Shown here one piece after another: positions 8,353 through 18,033 of a DNA stretch of 64,000 bases (positions within the stretch are counted from its first letter, which is position 1; every line of letters starts with the position of its first letter). A program made the translations under genes and the position numbers. The DNA is from Sulfitobacter sp. GTDB taxonomy: Bacteria > Pseudomonadota > Alphaproteobacteria > Rhodobacterales > Rhodobacteraceae. The notes below the pieces were generated by a model. It was not told the origin of the DNA, ran no database searches, and saw only the letters and a list, made by a program, of their open reading frames with translations. The stretch spans positions 23,919-87,918 of the forward strand of contig JAQXCD010000055.1 in NCBI GenBank assembly GCA_029252045.1, given 5' to 3'.

Positions 8353-9885
8353 TTACAGCGGAATATTGTCGTGCTTTTTCCACGGCATCGACGACTTCTT
8401 GTTCCGCAGGCTGGCAAAAGCGCGGGCGATGCGCTTGCGGGTTGTGCGTGGCTGGATCACCTCGTCTACAAAGCCACGTTCAGCCGCGACAAACGGGTTG
8501 GCGAAACGGGTTTCATAATCGGCTGTGTGTTTCGCAATCTTTTCGGGGTCGTTCAAATCAGCGCGGTGGATAATCTCGGTAGCACCCTTGGCACCCATCA
8601 CAGCGATCTCGGCTGTGGGCCACGCATAGTTGAAATCCGAGCCGAGGTGTTTGGACGCCATCACGTCATAGGCACCGCCGTAGGCTTTGCGGGTGATCAG
8701 GGTGACCAGTGGCACAGTCGCTTCGCCGTAGGCAAACAGCAGTTTAGCGCCGTGTTTGATCACTCCGCCGTATTCCTGTGAGGTGCCGGGCAAGAAGCCG
8801 GGGACGTCAACCAGCGTCAGGATCGGGATTTCAAACGCATCGCAGAAGCGCACAAAACGTGCCGCCTTGCGTGAGCTGTCAATGTCCAGAACACCGGCCA
8901 GAACCATCGGCTGGTTGGCAACTACACCCACGGTGCGGCCTTCAAGCCGGATAAAACCGATCAGGATGTTCTTGGCAAAATTCTCCTGAATCTCGAAAAA
9001 GTCTCCCTCATCCGCCAACTTGTGGATCAGCTCTTTCATGTCATAGGGCGTGTTAGCATTTTCAGGCACCAGCGTATCCAGCGACGGCTCAATACGGTCG
9101 GGCGCATCAAAGAACGGGCGGACCGGGGGCTTTTCGCGGTTGTTGGCTGGCAGGAAGTCTACCAAGCGGCGGACCTCGGCCAGTGCCTCGACGTCATTCT
9201 CAAACGCGCCATCAGCAACAGAAGACTTCTTGGTGTGGGTGCTTGCGCCGCCCAATTCCTCGGCTGTAACTTGTTCGTTTGTCACTGTTTTGACCACGTC
9301 GGGGCCAGTCACAAACATGTAAGAGCTGTCTTTGACCATAAAGATAAAGTCGGTCATTGCGGGGGAATAAACCGCGCCACCGGCGCAGGGGCCCATAATC
9401 ACGCTAATCTGCGGGATCACTCCCGAGGCTTCGGTGTTGCGGCGGAAAATCTCGGCGTAGCCTGCAAGACTGTCGACGCCTTCCTGAATACGCGCACCAC
9501 CAGAATCGTTTAGCCCGATCACGGGCGCGCCGTTCTGGATTGCCATGTCCTGAATTTTGCAAATCTTGCGGGCATGCGCCTCTGAGACCGAACCACCCAG
9601 AACCGTGAAATCCTGCGAGAATACATAGACCAGACGCCCGTTGATGGTGCCCCAGCCTGTGACAACACCGTCACCTGCTGGCTTTTGCTGCTCCATCCCG
9701 AAGTCTGTGCAGCGGTGCGTCACAAACATATCGAACTCTTCGAAGGACCCTTCGTCCAGAAGCAGATGTACGCGTTCGCGTGCGGTCAGCTTGCCGCGCC
9801 CGTGCTGGGCGTCAATGCGCTTTTGACCGCCACCAAGGCGCGCATCGGCGCGGCGGTCGTCGAGCTGTTGCAGGATATCTTTCAT
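8353..9885 (-). CDS. pccB: propionyl-CoA carboxylase beta subunit (carboxyltransferase)
   Basis: 510 residues. Transfers carboxyl from biotin on PccA to propionyl-CoA. The crotonase-like N and C halves are clear: [18 protein letters not shown] (near residue 100), [12 protein letters not shown] (near 125), [12 protein letters not shown], then in the second half [18 protein letters not shown] and [11 protein letters not shown]. The start ATG at 9885 is chosen because GGGAGGAG lies just upstream and the family begins MKDI. An open frame extends 25 codons further but has no ribosome site. First gene of the operon, directly behind the TTTGCAAA operators. Confidence 0.98.
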   Translation of the reverse strand: MKDILQQLDDRRADARLGGGQKRIDAQHGRGKLTARERVHLLLDEGSFEEFDMFVTHRCTDFGMEQQKPAGDGVVTGWGTINGRLVYVFSQDFTVLGGSVSEAHARKICKIQDMAIQNGAPVIGLNDSGGARIQEGVDSLAGYAEIFRRNTEASGVIPQISVIMGPCAGGAVYSPAMTDFIFMVKDSSYMFVTGPDVVKTVTNEQVTAEELGGASTHTKKSSVADGAFENDVEALAEVRRLVDFLPANNREKPPVRPFFDAPDRIEPSLDTLVPENANTPYDMKELIHKLADEGDFFEIQENFAKNILIGFIRLEGRTVGVVANQPMVLAGVLDIDSSRKAARFVRFCDAFEIPILTLVDVPGFLPGTSQEYGGVIKHGAKLLFAYGEATVPLVTLITRKAYGGAYDVMASKHLGSDFNYAWPTAEIAVMGAKGATEIIHRADLNDPEKIAKHTADYETRFANPFVAAERGFVDEVIQPRTTRKRIARAFASLRNKKSSMPWKKHDNIPL

Positions 9886-9956
9886 GGCCGGCTCCTCCCA
9901 TCGGATTACTGCCGCTGTGTGTACCTGAGCATGCATCAGAGACAAAGCGTGAAGTA

Positions 9957-10002
9957 GCAAATTTGCAAAGTATTTTCAGCACCTCAATTGCAAATTGCAA
10001 AT
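9957..10002. promoter_or_regulatory. ScfR/PccR-type operator between pccB and MFS gene
   Basis: Contains GCAAATTTGC (9957-9966, perfect palindrome) overlapping TTTGCAAA (9962-9969), and a second cluster AATTGCAAATTGCAAAT (about 9986-10002). Short-chain fatty acyl-CoA regulators such as PccR of Rhodobacter sphaeroides recognise TTTGCAAA-type half sites. The same motif occurs twice ahead of the pccR homologue in this window (11328-11367). Position, 72 nt upstream of pccB and 74 nt upstream of the divergent MFS gene, allows control of both. Binding is inferred from motif and context. Confidence 0.75.
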
Positions 10003-10076
10003 CAGCTAATTTACCCCGCGGCGTCACAGGGGTTGAGTGCTAGACAACAACTTACGCGAGGTCTACTTCATACAGA

Positions 10077-11309
10077 ATGATAAGTTTCAGAGAAGACCTG
10101 CGCCACGTTGTTCTGGGCGATCGACGGTCCCCGCCCCACATCCTGACATTAATTGTGCTCTCCGGCATGTCTGCCTGCGTGATGAACATGTTCCTGCCCA
10201 GCCTTCCGGCAATGGCGGCACATTTCGAGACCGAATACGGCGTGATGCAGCTGTCTGTGGCGGTCTATCTGGGGTTCTCGGCCATTTTACAAATCTTTAT
10301 GGGGCCACTCTCGGACAAGCTGGGCAGGCGTCCTGTGATCCTGTGGGGATTAGGGATATTTATGGCAGCGACGGTTGGGTGTATTTATGCGCCCAACATC
10401 GAGGTCTTTTTGATATTCCGGATGATGCAGGCCGCAGTTGCGACAGCAATGGTCCTCAGCCGTGCCGCTGTGCGCGACATGTACACACAAGATCAATCCG
10501 CCTCCATGATGGGTTATGTGACAATGGGAATGGCGGTTGTTCCTATGGTCAGCCCCGCATTGGGCGGTGTTCTGGACGAATGGTTCGGCTGGCAAGCGGT
10601 GTTCTGGACCTTGCTGGGGCTCGGATTTGTCACATGGTTACTGGCGTGGTCCGATATGGGTGAAACCGCCCTGCCCTCGGAAAAATCGCTCATGGCGCAA
10701 TTTGCGGAATACCCCGAGTTGCTACGCAGCCCACGTTTTTGGGGGTATGCGCTGGCCTCTGCCTTCTGCTCGGGCGCGTTCTTTGCCTATCTCGGTGGCG
10801 CGCCTTTTGTAGGGCAGGAAGTATTCGGCATGGCGCCTTCTACTTTGGGCTTTTTCTTTGGCGCGCCTGCGGTCGGCTACTTTGTCGGCAACTTTCTGAC
10901 AGCGCGCTATGCGACACACTTTGGCGTGAACAAGATGGTCTTGTGGGGCTGTATGGCCAATGCCATTGGCGGCACCATATCGCTGCTGATCTTCGAAGCA
11001 GGTTATGGCACACCCCTCAGCTTTTTCGGCTTGATGACGTTGGTTGGATTGGGCAACGGCCTGTGCATCCCCAACGCAACCGCCGGCATGCTCTCGGTCC
11101 GGCCCCGTCTGGCAGGCACTGCATCCGGCCTTGGCGGGGCCATTATGATTGGCGGCGGCGCGGGGCTGAGCGCGCTTGTCGGTGTCCTGCTCACCCCCGA
11201 GACGGGCGCCTTCCCGCTCCTGTGGATGATGCTGATTACCGCAGTGCTTGGCCTCTGCTCGATCACGCTGGTGATCCGCCGTGAAAAGGCGCTCATGCGC
11301 CAATCGTAA
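10077..11309 (+). CDS. MFS drug-efflux-type transporter (Bcr/CflA-like)
   Basis: 410 residues, about 12 membrane segments. The loop 2-3 MFS motif is seen as GPLSDKLGRRPV (near residue 79), and the motif after segment 4 as RAAVRDMYTQ. N-terminal segment VLSGMSACVMNMFLPSLPAMA matches the Bcr/CflA branch. Such proteins export small molecules by proton antiport. It is divergent from pccB and followed 67 nt later by pccR, and both flanking gaps carry the same operator, so it may belong to the PccR regulon (for example exporting an organic acid); that is inference. No good Shine-Dalgarno sits at optimal spacing; GAGG is 15 nt upstream. Confidence 0.88.
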   Translation: MISFREDLRHVVLGDRRSPPHILTLIVLSGMSACVMNMFLPSLPAMAAHFETEYGVMQLSVAVYLGFSAILQIFMGPLSDKLGRRPVILWGLGIFMAATVGCIYAPNIEVFLIFRMMQAAVATAMVLSRAAVRDMYTQDQSASMMGYVTMGMAVVPMVSPALGGVLDEWFGWQAVFWTLLGLGFVTWLLAWSDMGETALPSEKSLMAQFAEYPELLRSPRFWGYALASAFCSGAFFAYLGGAPFVGQEVFGMAPSTLGFFFGAPAVGYFVGNFLTARYATHFGVNKMVLWGCMANAIGGTISLLIFEAGYGTPLSFFGLMTLVGLGNGLCIPNATAGMLSVRPRLAGTASGLGGAIMIGGGAGLSALVGVLLTPETGAFPLLWMMLITAVLGLCSITLVIRREKALMRQS

Positions 11310-11325
11310 ATCTCTTGTACAGATG

Positions 11326-11367
11326 ACTTTGCAAAGTTAGGCTTGGTGAACCACAAAGATTTGCAAA
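11326..11367 (+). promoter_or_regulatory. autoregulatory ScfR/PccR operator pair ahead of pccR
   Basis: ACTTTGCAAAGT (11326-11337) is a perfect 12-bp palindrome. A second TTTGCAAA lies at 11360-11367 and runs into the AAAGGG that serves as the ribosome site of pccR (ATG at 11377). The two cores start 32 bp apart, about three helical turns, so bound proteins would sit on the same face. The layout suggests autoregulation by looping or by blocking the start region. Motif seen directly; function inferred. Confidence 0.72.
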
Positions 11368-11376
11368 GGGCGCGCA

Positions 11377-12777
11377 ATGGCGACGCAGAAACTATATGCA
11401 GGGGCCAAGCTGCGCGAGCAGCGCCTGCGCATCGGCCATACGCAAAAAGACTTTGCCGCAAGGTTGGGCGTGTCCCTGCCCTATCTCAACCAAATGGAAA
11501 ACAACAACCGGCCGGTGTCCACGTCCGTGGTGCTGGCATTGGCGTCCGAATTCGGCATGGATGTGACCGAACTCAGCTCTGGCGATAGCGAGCGACTGGC
11601 CAGTGATATGCAAGAAGTGCTGTCTGACCCGCTGTTCTCTGGCGTCATGCCGCCGCTTGCCGATGTGCGGCTGGCCGCGTCCAATGCACCCGGGCTGGCG
11701 CGGGCATTCATCGCGCTACACCAAAGCTACCGGCAAGCGCATGAGCGGCTGGCGTCCCTGGACGAAGCATTAGGCCGCGAGGATGCCCGCGCCACGCCAA
11801 GCCCATGGGAAGAGGTGCGGGATTTCTTCCATTACTGCGACAACTACATCGATGCCGTGGACCGCGCCGCCGAGCACTTTGCCGCCCGCGCGGCCTCCCC
11901 TGCGCAGATCCGCACCGTAGCATTGGAAGCGCTCGCCGCCGCGGGCCTGACAGTCACCTTCACCGATATGGACAGCCTGCGCGTGCTGGAGCCGGAGCGG
12001 GCCGTGCTGCACATCTCGGCCCGTGCCCCTGCGCAAACGCAGACGTTCCAACTGCTGCTACAGGTTGCCCTCACCCGTCATGATGCGCTGCTGGAGGCGA
12101 CGCTAGATCTGGCGCGCTTCCATTCGCCCGCCGCGCGCGACATCGCCAAGATCGGGCTTGCAAACTATTTTGCAGGTGCGGCCTTACTGCCCTACCGCGC
12201 CTTTCAGGACCGCGCGCAGGCCTGTCGCCATGATCTGGAGGTTCTGGCACAGGATTTTGGCGCCTCGATCGAGCAGATCGCCCACCGCCTGTCGACCCTG
12301 CAACGCAGTGGCGCAAAAGGCGTGCCGTTTTTCTTTGTCCGTGTGGATCAGGCGGGCACGATCACCAAACGCCATTCCGCAACCCGTTTGCAATTTGCGC
12401 GCTTTGGCGGCGCTTGCCCTTTGTGGAACGTCCACCGCGCCTTCGAGACACCGGGACAATTCCTGCGCCAGTTGGCCGAAACACCGGACGGCGTGCGCTA
12501 TATCTCCATTGCGCGCGACATCTCAAAATCAGCCGGCCGTTTCGGCGCCCCGGTCCGCCGCTTTGCCATCGCGCTGGGGTGTGAGGTGCGCCATGCGCCG
12601 CAACTGGTTTATGCGGACGGTCTGGACCTTGGCCGAGATAGCGCATTTGAACCTATCGGGATTTCCTGCCGCATATGCCCGCGTCAAACCTGCCACCAAC
12701 GCGCCGTACCGCCGCTGGAGCGGAACCTTGTCGTTGATCCAAACCGGCGCGAAGTGCTGCCCTATAGCGTCGATTAA
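11377..12777 (+). CDS. pccR: short-chain fatty acyl-CoA-responsive XRE regulator (ScfR/PccR family)
   Basis: 466 residues. N-terminal XRE helix-turn-helix: LREQRLRIGHTQKDFAARLG followed by LPYLNQMENNNRPVS (residues 9-49). The middle is an IrrE/M78-like region (ANYFAGAALLPYRAF near residue 261, and an IEQIAHRLSTLQR helix). The C-terminal DUF2083-like ligand domain has the conserved Cys motif GISCRICPRQTCHQRAVPP (about residues 428-446). This three-part order defines the ScfR family, whose member PccR controls propionyl-CoA carboxylase. Adjacent pcc genes and matching operators support the same role here. The 3' end overlaps the convergent nuclease gene by 4 nt. Confidence 0.92.
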   Translation: MATQKLYAGAKLREQRLRIGHTQKDFAARLGVSLPYLNQMENNNRPVSTSVVLALASEFGMDVTELSSGDSERLASDMQEVLSDPLFSGVMPPLADVRLAASNAPGLARAFIALHQSYRQAHERLASLDEALGREDARATPSPWEEVRDFFHYCDNYIDAVDRAAEHFAARAASPAQIRTVALEALAAAGLTVTFTDMDSLRVLEPERAVLHISARAPAQTQTFQLLLQVALTRHDALLEATLDLARFHSPAARDIAKIGLANYFAGAALLPYRAFQDRAQACRHDLEVLAQDFGASIEQIAHRLSTLQRSGAKGVPFFFVRVDQAGTITKRHSATRLQFARFGGACPLWNVHRAFETPGQFLRQLAETPDGVRYISIARDISKSAGRFGAPVRRFAIALGCEVRHAPQLVYADGLDLGRDSAFEPIGISCRICPRQTCHQRAVPPLERNLVVDPNRREVLPYSVD

Positions 12778-13475
12778 CGCTTGGCCGCGCGCCAACCGGC
12801 TGCACGCGCGGCAGCGGCCGAGCAGAACCACCGCTCGCCCTTGGCCTCGTTGATGCCTGTGCTCTCATAAAAAGACTGGCCCGGTTGATGGAAGATTTGT
12901 TTCCCGTCCGCGCTGATATTGCCTTTGATCTTGCAGGCATCATCTGGCGGAATCCGGCCCTTTGCACGGGTTTTGCGGTGTTGTGAAGGCGTTTGCAGCC
13001 GCACGGCATGCAAGCCACGGTCCAGCGCCGCCGCTTCGCGTTCGATCCCTGCATAATCCGCACCGTATTGAACATAGGCAAAGGCCAAACCTTCGCGCAC
13101 CAACCACGCGCCCACATCTTCGCCCAGTGCGGTGCAGCGCGCCACAGTGCGTCCGTAACGGTCCATCTCGATCTTCTCACAACGCGCAACCACGCCACTA
13201 TAGCGATCGGTCACCGCCTTGGTGATCCATCCGCCGCAGGCCCAGTCTATGCCCTGCTCCGTCTCGCACATCTGGTCATTCTCCGGTGCATCAACGGCAT
13301 GGAGGCGCACCTTTGTTCCCGCGACCTCGAACGTGTCGCCGTCAATCACGCGGATCGGGCCGCTAAAGCCTTGCGGGCTTTGGCTTGCGCGGGCGCTGTC
13401 CGGCTGTGGCACAAAAAGGGCGGCCCCCAGTAAAAGCGCAAGCGCACAAGCGATATATGTGAAACGACCAATCAT
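12774..13475 (-). CDS. secreted thermonuclease-like protein with C-terminal sunset domain
   Basis: 233 residues. A signal or membrane segment (YIACALALLLGAALFV, residues 6-21) is followed by a staphylococcal-nuclease OB fold: IRVIDGDTFEVAGTKVRL (41-58) and AVDAPE (60-65), with catalytic-type Asp, Arg and Glu present in the usual order (RTVARC, residues 109-114, supplies a further Arg). The C-terminal 50 residues (ISADGKQIFHQPGQSFYEST, then ERWFCSAAAARAAGWR) match the sunset/Ada-like zinc-site module often fused to such nucleases. Likely an extracytoplasmic nuclease. A CtrA-like motif lies 58 bp upstream of the start. Confidence 0.82.
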   Translation of the reverse strand: MIGRFTYIACALALLLGAALFVPQPDSARASQSPQGFSGPIRVIDGDTFEVAGTKVRLHAVDAPENDQMCETEQGIDWACGGWITKAVTDRYSGVVARCEKIEMDRYGRTVARCTALGEDVGAWLVREGLAFAYVQYGADYAGIEREAAALDRGLHAVRLQTPSQHRKTRAKGRIPPDDACKIKGNISADGKQIFHQPGQSFYESTGINEAKGERWFCSAAAARAAGWRAAKR

Positions 13476-13532
13476 CGGGTCTGTCTATGCGGTGTTGTCA
13501 TCCCGCAATCATAGACCCGATCTTAACAAAGG

Positions 13533-13547
13533 TTAATAAATAGTTAA
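13533..13547. promoter_or_regulatory. CtrA-like site TTAA-N7-TTAA
   Basis: TTAA, seven bases, TTAA is an exact match to the full CtrA recognition pattern of alphaproteobacteria. It lies 58 bp upstream of the thermonuclease-like gene, in its promoter region, and just beyond the 3' end of betA. It is also nested in a larger inverted repeat, AAAGGTTAA (13528-13536) with TTAACCTTT (13574-13582), which may act in betA transcript ending. The motif is short and AT-rich, so chance occurrence is possible. Confidence 0.4.
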
Positions 13548-13580
13548 CGCTGACGCAGAAATAGCGCCTAACGTTAACCT

Positions 13581-15239
13581 TTATCGCTGCTTGGTCTCCC
13601 AATCGGGGTGAATCCACGGCGCATCGTTGGAAGCGGCAAGCGGGTCTTTCCCCAAGACGTGGTCAGCCATTTTCTCACCCACCATAATGGACGGCCCGTT
13701 CAGGTTACCATTGGTGATGCGCGGGAAGATCGAGCTGTCGACGACGCGCAAGCCCTCCACACCGATGACACGTCCCTGACTGTCTACAACCGCGTCCGGG
13801 TCGTCTTTGCTGCCCATTTTGCAAGTGCCACAGGGGTGATAAGCGCTCTCCGCGTGTTCCCGCACAAAGGCATCAATCTCGGCGTCCGATTGCACATCAG
13901 CACCGGGCTGGATCTCGTTTTTCACAAAGGGCTTGAACGCGTCCTGAGCAAATATTTCACGGGTCAGGCGGATACAGCGGCGCCATTCCTCCCAATCCTG
14001 TTCCTGCGACATATAGTTAAACAGAATCTTAGGATTGTCCGCAGGATTGCCCGAACGCAAACTGACGCGCCCCCGCGAGACCGAGCGCATCGGTCCGACA
14101 TGGGCCTGGAACCCGTGACCCTCGGCCGCTGCCTGCCCGTCATAACGCACAGCAATCGGCAGGAAGTGATACTGGATATCGGGGTAAGGGATCCCCGCGC
14201 GGGAGCGGATGAAGGCAGCGCTTTCAAACTGGTTGGACGCGCCCATGCCTTTTTTGGTCAACAACCACTGGGCGCCGATGATCGCTTTCGAGAAGATGTT
14301 CCAATGTTTATAGAGAGTGATCGGCTGGCTGGCCGCCATCTGCATATAGACCTCCAGATGGTCTTGCAGGTTGCCGCCCACACCCGGACGGTCGGCCACC
14401 ACATCAATCCCGTGCTCGGCCAGATGGGCGGCGGGGCCGATGCCCGAAAGCATCAGCAGCTTGGGAGAGTTGATCGACGATGCAGCAAGGATCACTTCGC
14501 GGCGCGCGCGAATGATCTCGGTTTGACCACCGCGCAGAACCTCTACGCTGACGGCACGCCCGTCCTCCATCACCACACGCTGCGCCAGCGCGCGGGTCAG
14601 GGTGACGTTGTCACGTTTGAGCGCGGGACGCAGATAGGCATTAGCCGCGGACCAGCGGCGCCCGTCATGCACCGTCTGCTCCATCGGGCCAAAGCCCTCC
14701 TGCTTTTCGCCGTTGTAATCGTCGGTCGCCTCATAGCCTGCCTGTTTGCCCGCATCGACAAAGGCCTGAAACAGCGGGTTCTTGCGCGGTCCTCGGCTGA
14801 CATGCAGCGGGCCGTCTTTACCGCGCCAATAGTTGTCGCCACCATGGCCGCCATCATGCCACGTCTCCATCCGGCGGAAGTAGGGCAGCACATCTGCATA
14901 GCTCCACCCGTCGGCGCCGCTGTCGCGCCAGTGGTCATAGTCCATCGCATGGCCACGCACATAGACCATGCCGTTGATCGAGGACGACCCGCCGATCACC
15001 TTGCCGCGCGGCACAACCAGCGAGCGGTTGTTCAGATGCGGCTCAGGCTCGGACATCAGGCCCCAGTCGTAACGCGCCATGTTCATAGGATAGCTGAGTG
15101 CGGCGGGCATCTGGATGAACGGGCCGGCGTCCGTGCCGCCGTGCTCGATCACAAGCACATTCTTGCCCGCTTCGCCCAGACGGTAGGCCATGGCACAGCC
15201 CGCGCTACCCGCGCCGATGATTACATAGTCTGCTTCCAT
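13581..15239 (-). CDS. betA: choline dehydrogenase
   Basis: 552 residues, GMC oxidoreductase. Oxidises choline to betaine aldehyde with FAD, passing electrons to the membrane chain. N-terminal FAD motif [15 protein letters not shown] (residues 7-21), GMC signature 1 around [19 protein letters not shown] (78-96), GMC signature 2 near [18 protein letters not shown], and C-terminal HPCGTCKMG with the conserved His region. Length is typical. Last gene of the bet operon, 21 nt behind betB. Confidence 0.97.
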   Translation of the reverse strand: MEADYVIIGAGSAGCAMAYRLGEAGKNVLVIEHGGTDAGPFIQMPAALSYPMNMARYDWGLMSEPEPHLNNRSLVVPRGKVIGGSSSINGMVYVRGHAMDYDHWRDSGADGWSYADVLPYFRRMETWHDGGHGGDNYWRGKDGPLHVSRGPRKNPLFQAFVDAGKQAGYEATDDYNGEKQEGFGPMEQTVHDGRRWSAANAYLRPALKRDNVTLTRALAQRVVMEDGRAVSVEVLRGGQTEIIRARREVILAASSINSPKLLMLSGIGPAAHLAEHGIDVVADRPGVGGNLQDHLEVYMQMAASQPITLYKHWNIFSKAIIGAQWLLTKKGMGASNQFESAAFIRSRAGIPYPDIQYHFLPIAVRYDGQAAAEGHGFQAHVGPMRSVSRGRVSLRSGNPADNPKILFNYMSQEQDWEEWRRCIRLTREIFAQDAFKPFVKNEIQPGADVQSDAEIDAFVREHAESAYHPCGTCKMGSKDDPDAVVDSQGRVIGVEGLRVVDSSIFPRITNGNLNGPSIMVGEKMADHVLGKDPLAASNDAPWIHPDWETKQR

Positions 15240-15260
15240 GATGTCTCTTTCTTCGATGGC

Positions 15261-16712
15261 CTAGAACGGCGCCTCTAGATCGCCCATGCGCACATAGACA
15301 GATTTCACCTGGCTATAATGCTCGATCGCGGCTTTGGAGTTTTCGCGGCCAACGCCGGAGGCTTTCACGCCGCCAAAAGGCGCTTCGACCGGCGCATCAT
15401 TGTAGGTGTTGATATAGCAGGTTCCCGCCTCAAAGCCTGCGGCCACACGGTGGGCACGGGCCAGATCACGGGTAAAGACACCGGCGGCAAGGCCGAATTC
15501 GGTATCATTGGCACGGGCCAGCACATCGTCTTCGTCGGTGAAGTCCAGCACCGCCATCACGGGGCCGAAAATCTCCTCGCGGGCGATGGTCATGTCATCG
15601 GTTACATCGGCAAAAACGGTGGGCTGCATATAGAACCCCTCCCGCTCGATCGCCTTGCCGCCATAGACCAGACGCGCGCCTTCGGCTTCGCCTTTGGCGA
15701 TATAGCCCAACGCGATGTCCAGCTGGCGTTTGGAGGTCATCGGGCCAAAGCTGGTGGCGGGGTCCATCGGATCGCCGATCACGGCATTCGCCAGACGCTC
15801 GGACAGGCGTTTGAGGAACGCCTCCTTGATGTCTTTGTGCACAAACACGCGTGTGCCGTTCGAGCAGACCTGACCGGAACTGTAGAAGTTACCCAGAATG
15901 GCACCCGACACGGCGTTCTCGATGTCTGCGTCTTCGAACACGATCATCGGGGATTTGCCGCCCAGCTCCATCGTAACGTGTTTCATGCCGGCCGCTGCTG
16001 CCGCATAGACCTTGCGGCCTGTCGGCACAGACCCTGTCAGCGAGACCTTATCGACACGCGGATCGGTGACCAGCGCGGCGCCCACATCGCCCAAGCCCTG
16101 CACGACATTGTACAGACCCGCAGGCAGCCCCGCCTCATGCAGGATTTCCGCAACTTGCAGCGCGCACAGCGGTGTTGTCTCGGAAGGTTTGAAAATCACG
16201 GAGTTGCCGCAAGCCAGCGCGGGCGCGCCCTTCCAGCAGGCAATCTGCGTGGGATAGTTCCATGCGCCAATTCCCACACAAACGCCCAGCGCCTCGCGGC
16301 GGGTATAGACCCAGTTTTCGCCCAGCTGGATATGCTCGCCTGTCAGGGTTGCCGCCATGCCGCCGAAGTATTCCAAGGCATCCGCACCCGAGGTAGCATC
16401 CACCACACTGGTTTCCTGATAGGGCTTACCGGTGTCATAGGTCTCCAGCACGGACAGATCATGGTTTCGCTCGCGCATGATGTCAGCCGCACGGCGCAGG
16501 ATGCGGCCCCGCTCGGTCCCGCTCATCGCGGCCCATGCTTTTTGCGCGGCTTTGGCGGCAGCCAGCGCCTGCTCGACAATCGCAGGGGTCGCGGCGTGCA
16601 CTGTGGCAATCACGGTCCCTGTCGCGGGATAGATCACCTCGATCGGGGTGCCTGCGGTGTCTTCGACATATTGACCGTTGATGAAGTGGCTGGCGGTGGG
16701 TTGGGTTTGCAT
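15261..16712 (-). CDS. betB: betaine aldehyde dehydrogenase
   Basis: 483 residues, NAD(P)-dependent aldehyde dehydrogenase superfamily. Converts betaine aldehyde to glycine betaine. The catalytic Glu motif [11 protein letters not shown] (near residue 248) and catalytic Cys motif [14 protein letters not shown] (near 280) are present, and [12 protein letters not shown] (near 145) is the cofactor-binding strand region typical of BetB. Lies between the BCCT transporter gene and betA in the operon. Confidence 0.97.
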   Translation of the reverse strand: MQTQPTASHFINGQYVEDTAGTPIEVIYPATGTVIATVHAATPAIVEQALAAAKAAQKAWAAMSGTERGRILRRAADIMRERNHDLSVLETYDTGKPYQETSVVDATSGADALEYFGGMAATLTGEHIQLGENWVYTRREALGVCVGIGAWNYPTQIACWKGAPALACGNSVIFKPSETTPLCALQVAEILHEAGLPAGLYNVVQGLGDVGAALVTDPRVDKVSLTGSVPTGRKVYAAAAAGMKHVTMELGGKSPMIVFEDADIENAVSGAILGNFYSSGQVCSNGTRVFVHKDIKEAFLKRLSERLANAVIGDPMDPATSFGPMTSKRQLDIALGYIAKGEAEGARLVYGGKAIEREGFYMQPTVFADVTDDMTIAREEIFGPVMAVLDFTDEDDVLARANDTEFGLAAGVFTRDLARAHRVAAGFEAGTCYINTYNDAPVEAPFGGVKASGVGRENSKAAIEHYSQVKSVYVRMGDLEAPF

Positions 16713-16768
16713 GAGAGCTCTCTCTATTCAGGTGCGACCCCGCGCAGCATCTGCGCGGGGTCTATGTT

Positions 16769-17959
16769 TTACAGTGAGGTGTTCAGCGGGGCTGCTTGCC
16801 CGTCGAGGTCTTTCAGGTTTCCACGTTTCACGAAGAACATGTAGGCAAGTGCGGCCAGATACATGCCGATCACCACGGTACCGACCCACTGGATCTGCAA
16901 CCACTGGCTCTGGAACAAAAGTGTCAGCACAAACAAGCCGATGGCATTGGCAAGCACATAGGAGACAGTACCGAAACGCTCTGCCGTGAGGTTCAGGTTG
17001 TCCGTGTAGAGGCGGATCAAACTATCAAACGAGTTGATCACAAACACGATGCCCACAATGGTCATAGCCCAGTTTGGCAGACCTGCCGTGCCGATGCTGT
17101 TCAGGTGGTAGTAGTACAGAACCGAGAACCAAAGCGCCAAAGGAATGGACGGAAAAACCAGCAAGGCGGCCAAGAGTTGGTAGGTTTTCAAACCACCCAC
17201 AAAGCGGGACACAAACTGGCCAATCATGATGGACCAAGCAAACCACCAGAACAGGTAGAATTCATGGTACTCTGTCAGCGGTATGATGAACTTGTGAATG
17301 TTGGTGAAATAGCCGCCAATTTCGCTGCTGGTGCTTGCCAGATCGCCCACGCCCATCCCTGCGTTCAGGAACATATAGAGGATCAGACCAAAAAACAGCA
17401 CGGTGGAGCTGACCGACAGGACCTTGACGAATTTGATGTCTGTCGAGCTGAACGCCGCCACAAGGATCACAAGGAAACAGATCACATAGAAGACTGGCAG
17501 GATCGTCTCGCCGTCGCCGACTTCGGCTATGTAGTAAGGCATATAGATCAAGAACAGCGCACCGGTGAAGGCACATGTCGTGATGATCACAAGGTTGTTG
17601 AGGATTTTAACGGCCGGGATTTCAAAGAACTTCACCCGCGGCTCAATGGCGCAGAAATAGAAGGTGGTCAGGAAGTAGAACGCCCAGATCAAGAAGCCCC
17701 AAAACCCGAACTCCAGTGTCAGCGGGTTGGTAAACCCGTAAGCCGGCTCGGTAGCGACATCTGCGTAAAGCGGATAGTCGAACGCCAGCGGGAACATGAT
17801 CAGTCCCACATCAAGGCCAGAGGTAAACAGGATTGCGATGAACACAAACAGCGAGGTAGGCTGAGTGCCGGTCAGCGTCAAATTCCACCATTTGATGGTG
17901 CAGAAGATCACCAGCACAAAGGCAAGGATCACTCCGAAGGATCTGATTGAGGTTAACAT
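16769..17959 (-). CDS. short BCCT-like transporter of the bet operon
   Basis: 396 residues with about 10-11 hydrophobic segments. It carries a recognisable form of the betaine/choline/carnitine transporter core: FWWFAWSIMIGQFVSRFVGG (about residues 239-258), aligning with the WW-x-W-x-G-x-F-x-R signature, and an early GLDVGLIMFPLAFDYPLYAD in place of the usual Gly-rich helix. Normal BCCT proteins exceed 500 residues, so this is a short, divergent form, missing family-length N- and C-termini. AGGGACAAT precedes the ATG. Its place between betC and betB implies uptake of choline or choline sulfate; substrate is inferred from context. Confidence 0.8.
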   Translation of the reverse strand: MLTSIRSFGVILAFVLVIFCTIKWWNLTLTGTQPTSLFVFIAILFTSGLDVGLIMFPLAFDYPLYADVATEPAYGFTNPLTLEFGFWGFLIWAFYFLTTFYFCAIEPRVKFFEIPAVKILNNLVIITTCAFTGALFLIYMPYYIAEVGDGETILPVFYVICFLVILVAAFSSTDIKFVKVLSVSSTVLFFGLILYMFLNAGMGVGDLASTSSEIGGYFTNIHKFIIPLTEYHEFYLFWWFAWSIMIGQFVSRFVGGLKTYQLLAALLVFPSIPLALWFSVLYYYHLNSIGTAGLPNWAMTIVGIVFVINSFDSLIRLYTDNLNLTAERFGTVSYVLANAIGLFVLTLLFQSQWLQIQWVGTVVIGMYLAALAYMFFVKRGNLKDLDGQAAPLNTSL

Positions 17960-18033
17960 GATTGTCCCTATCGGCTGCTTCAGGTGCTTGTTTTACGCCG
18001 CTGTCCTGCACCCAACGGAACAGCGGGCATCTC

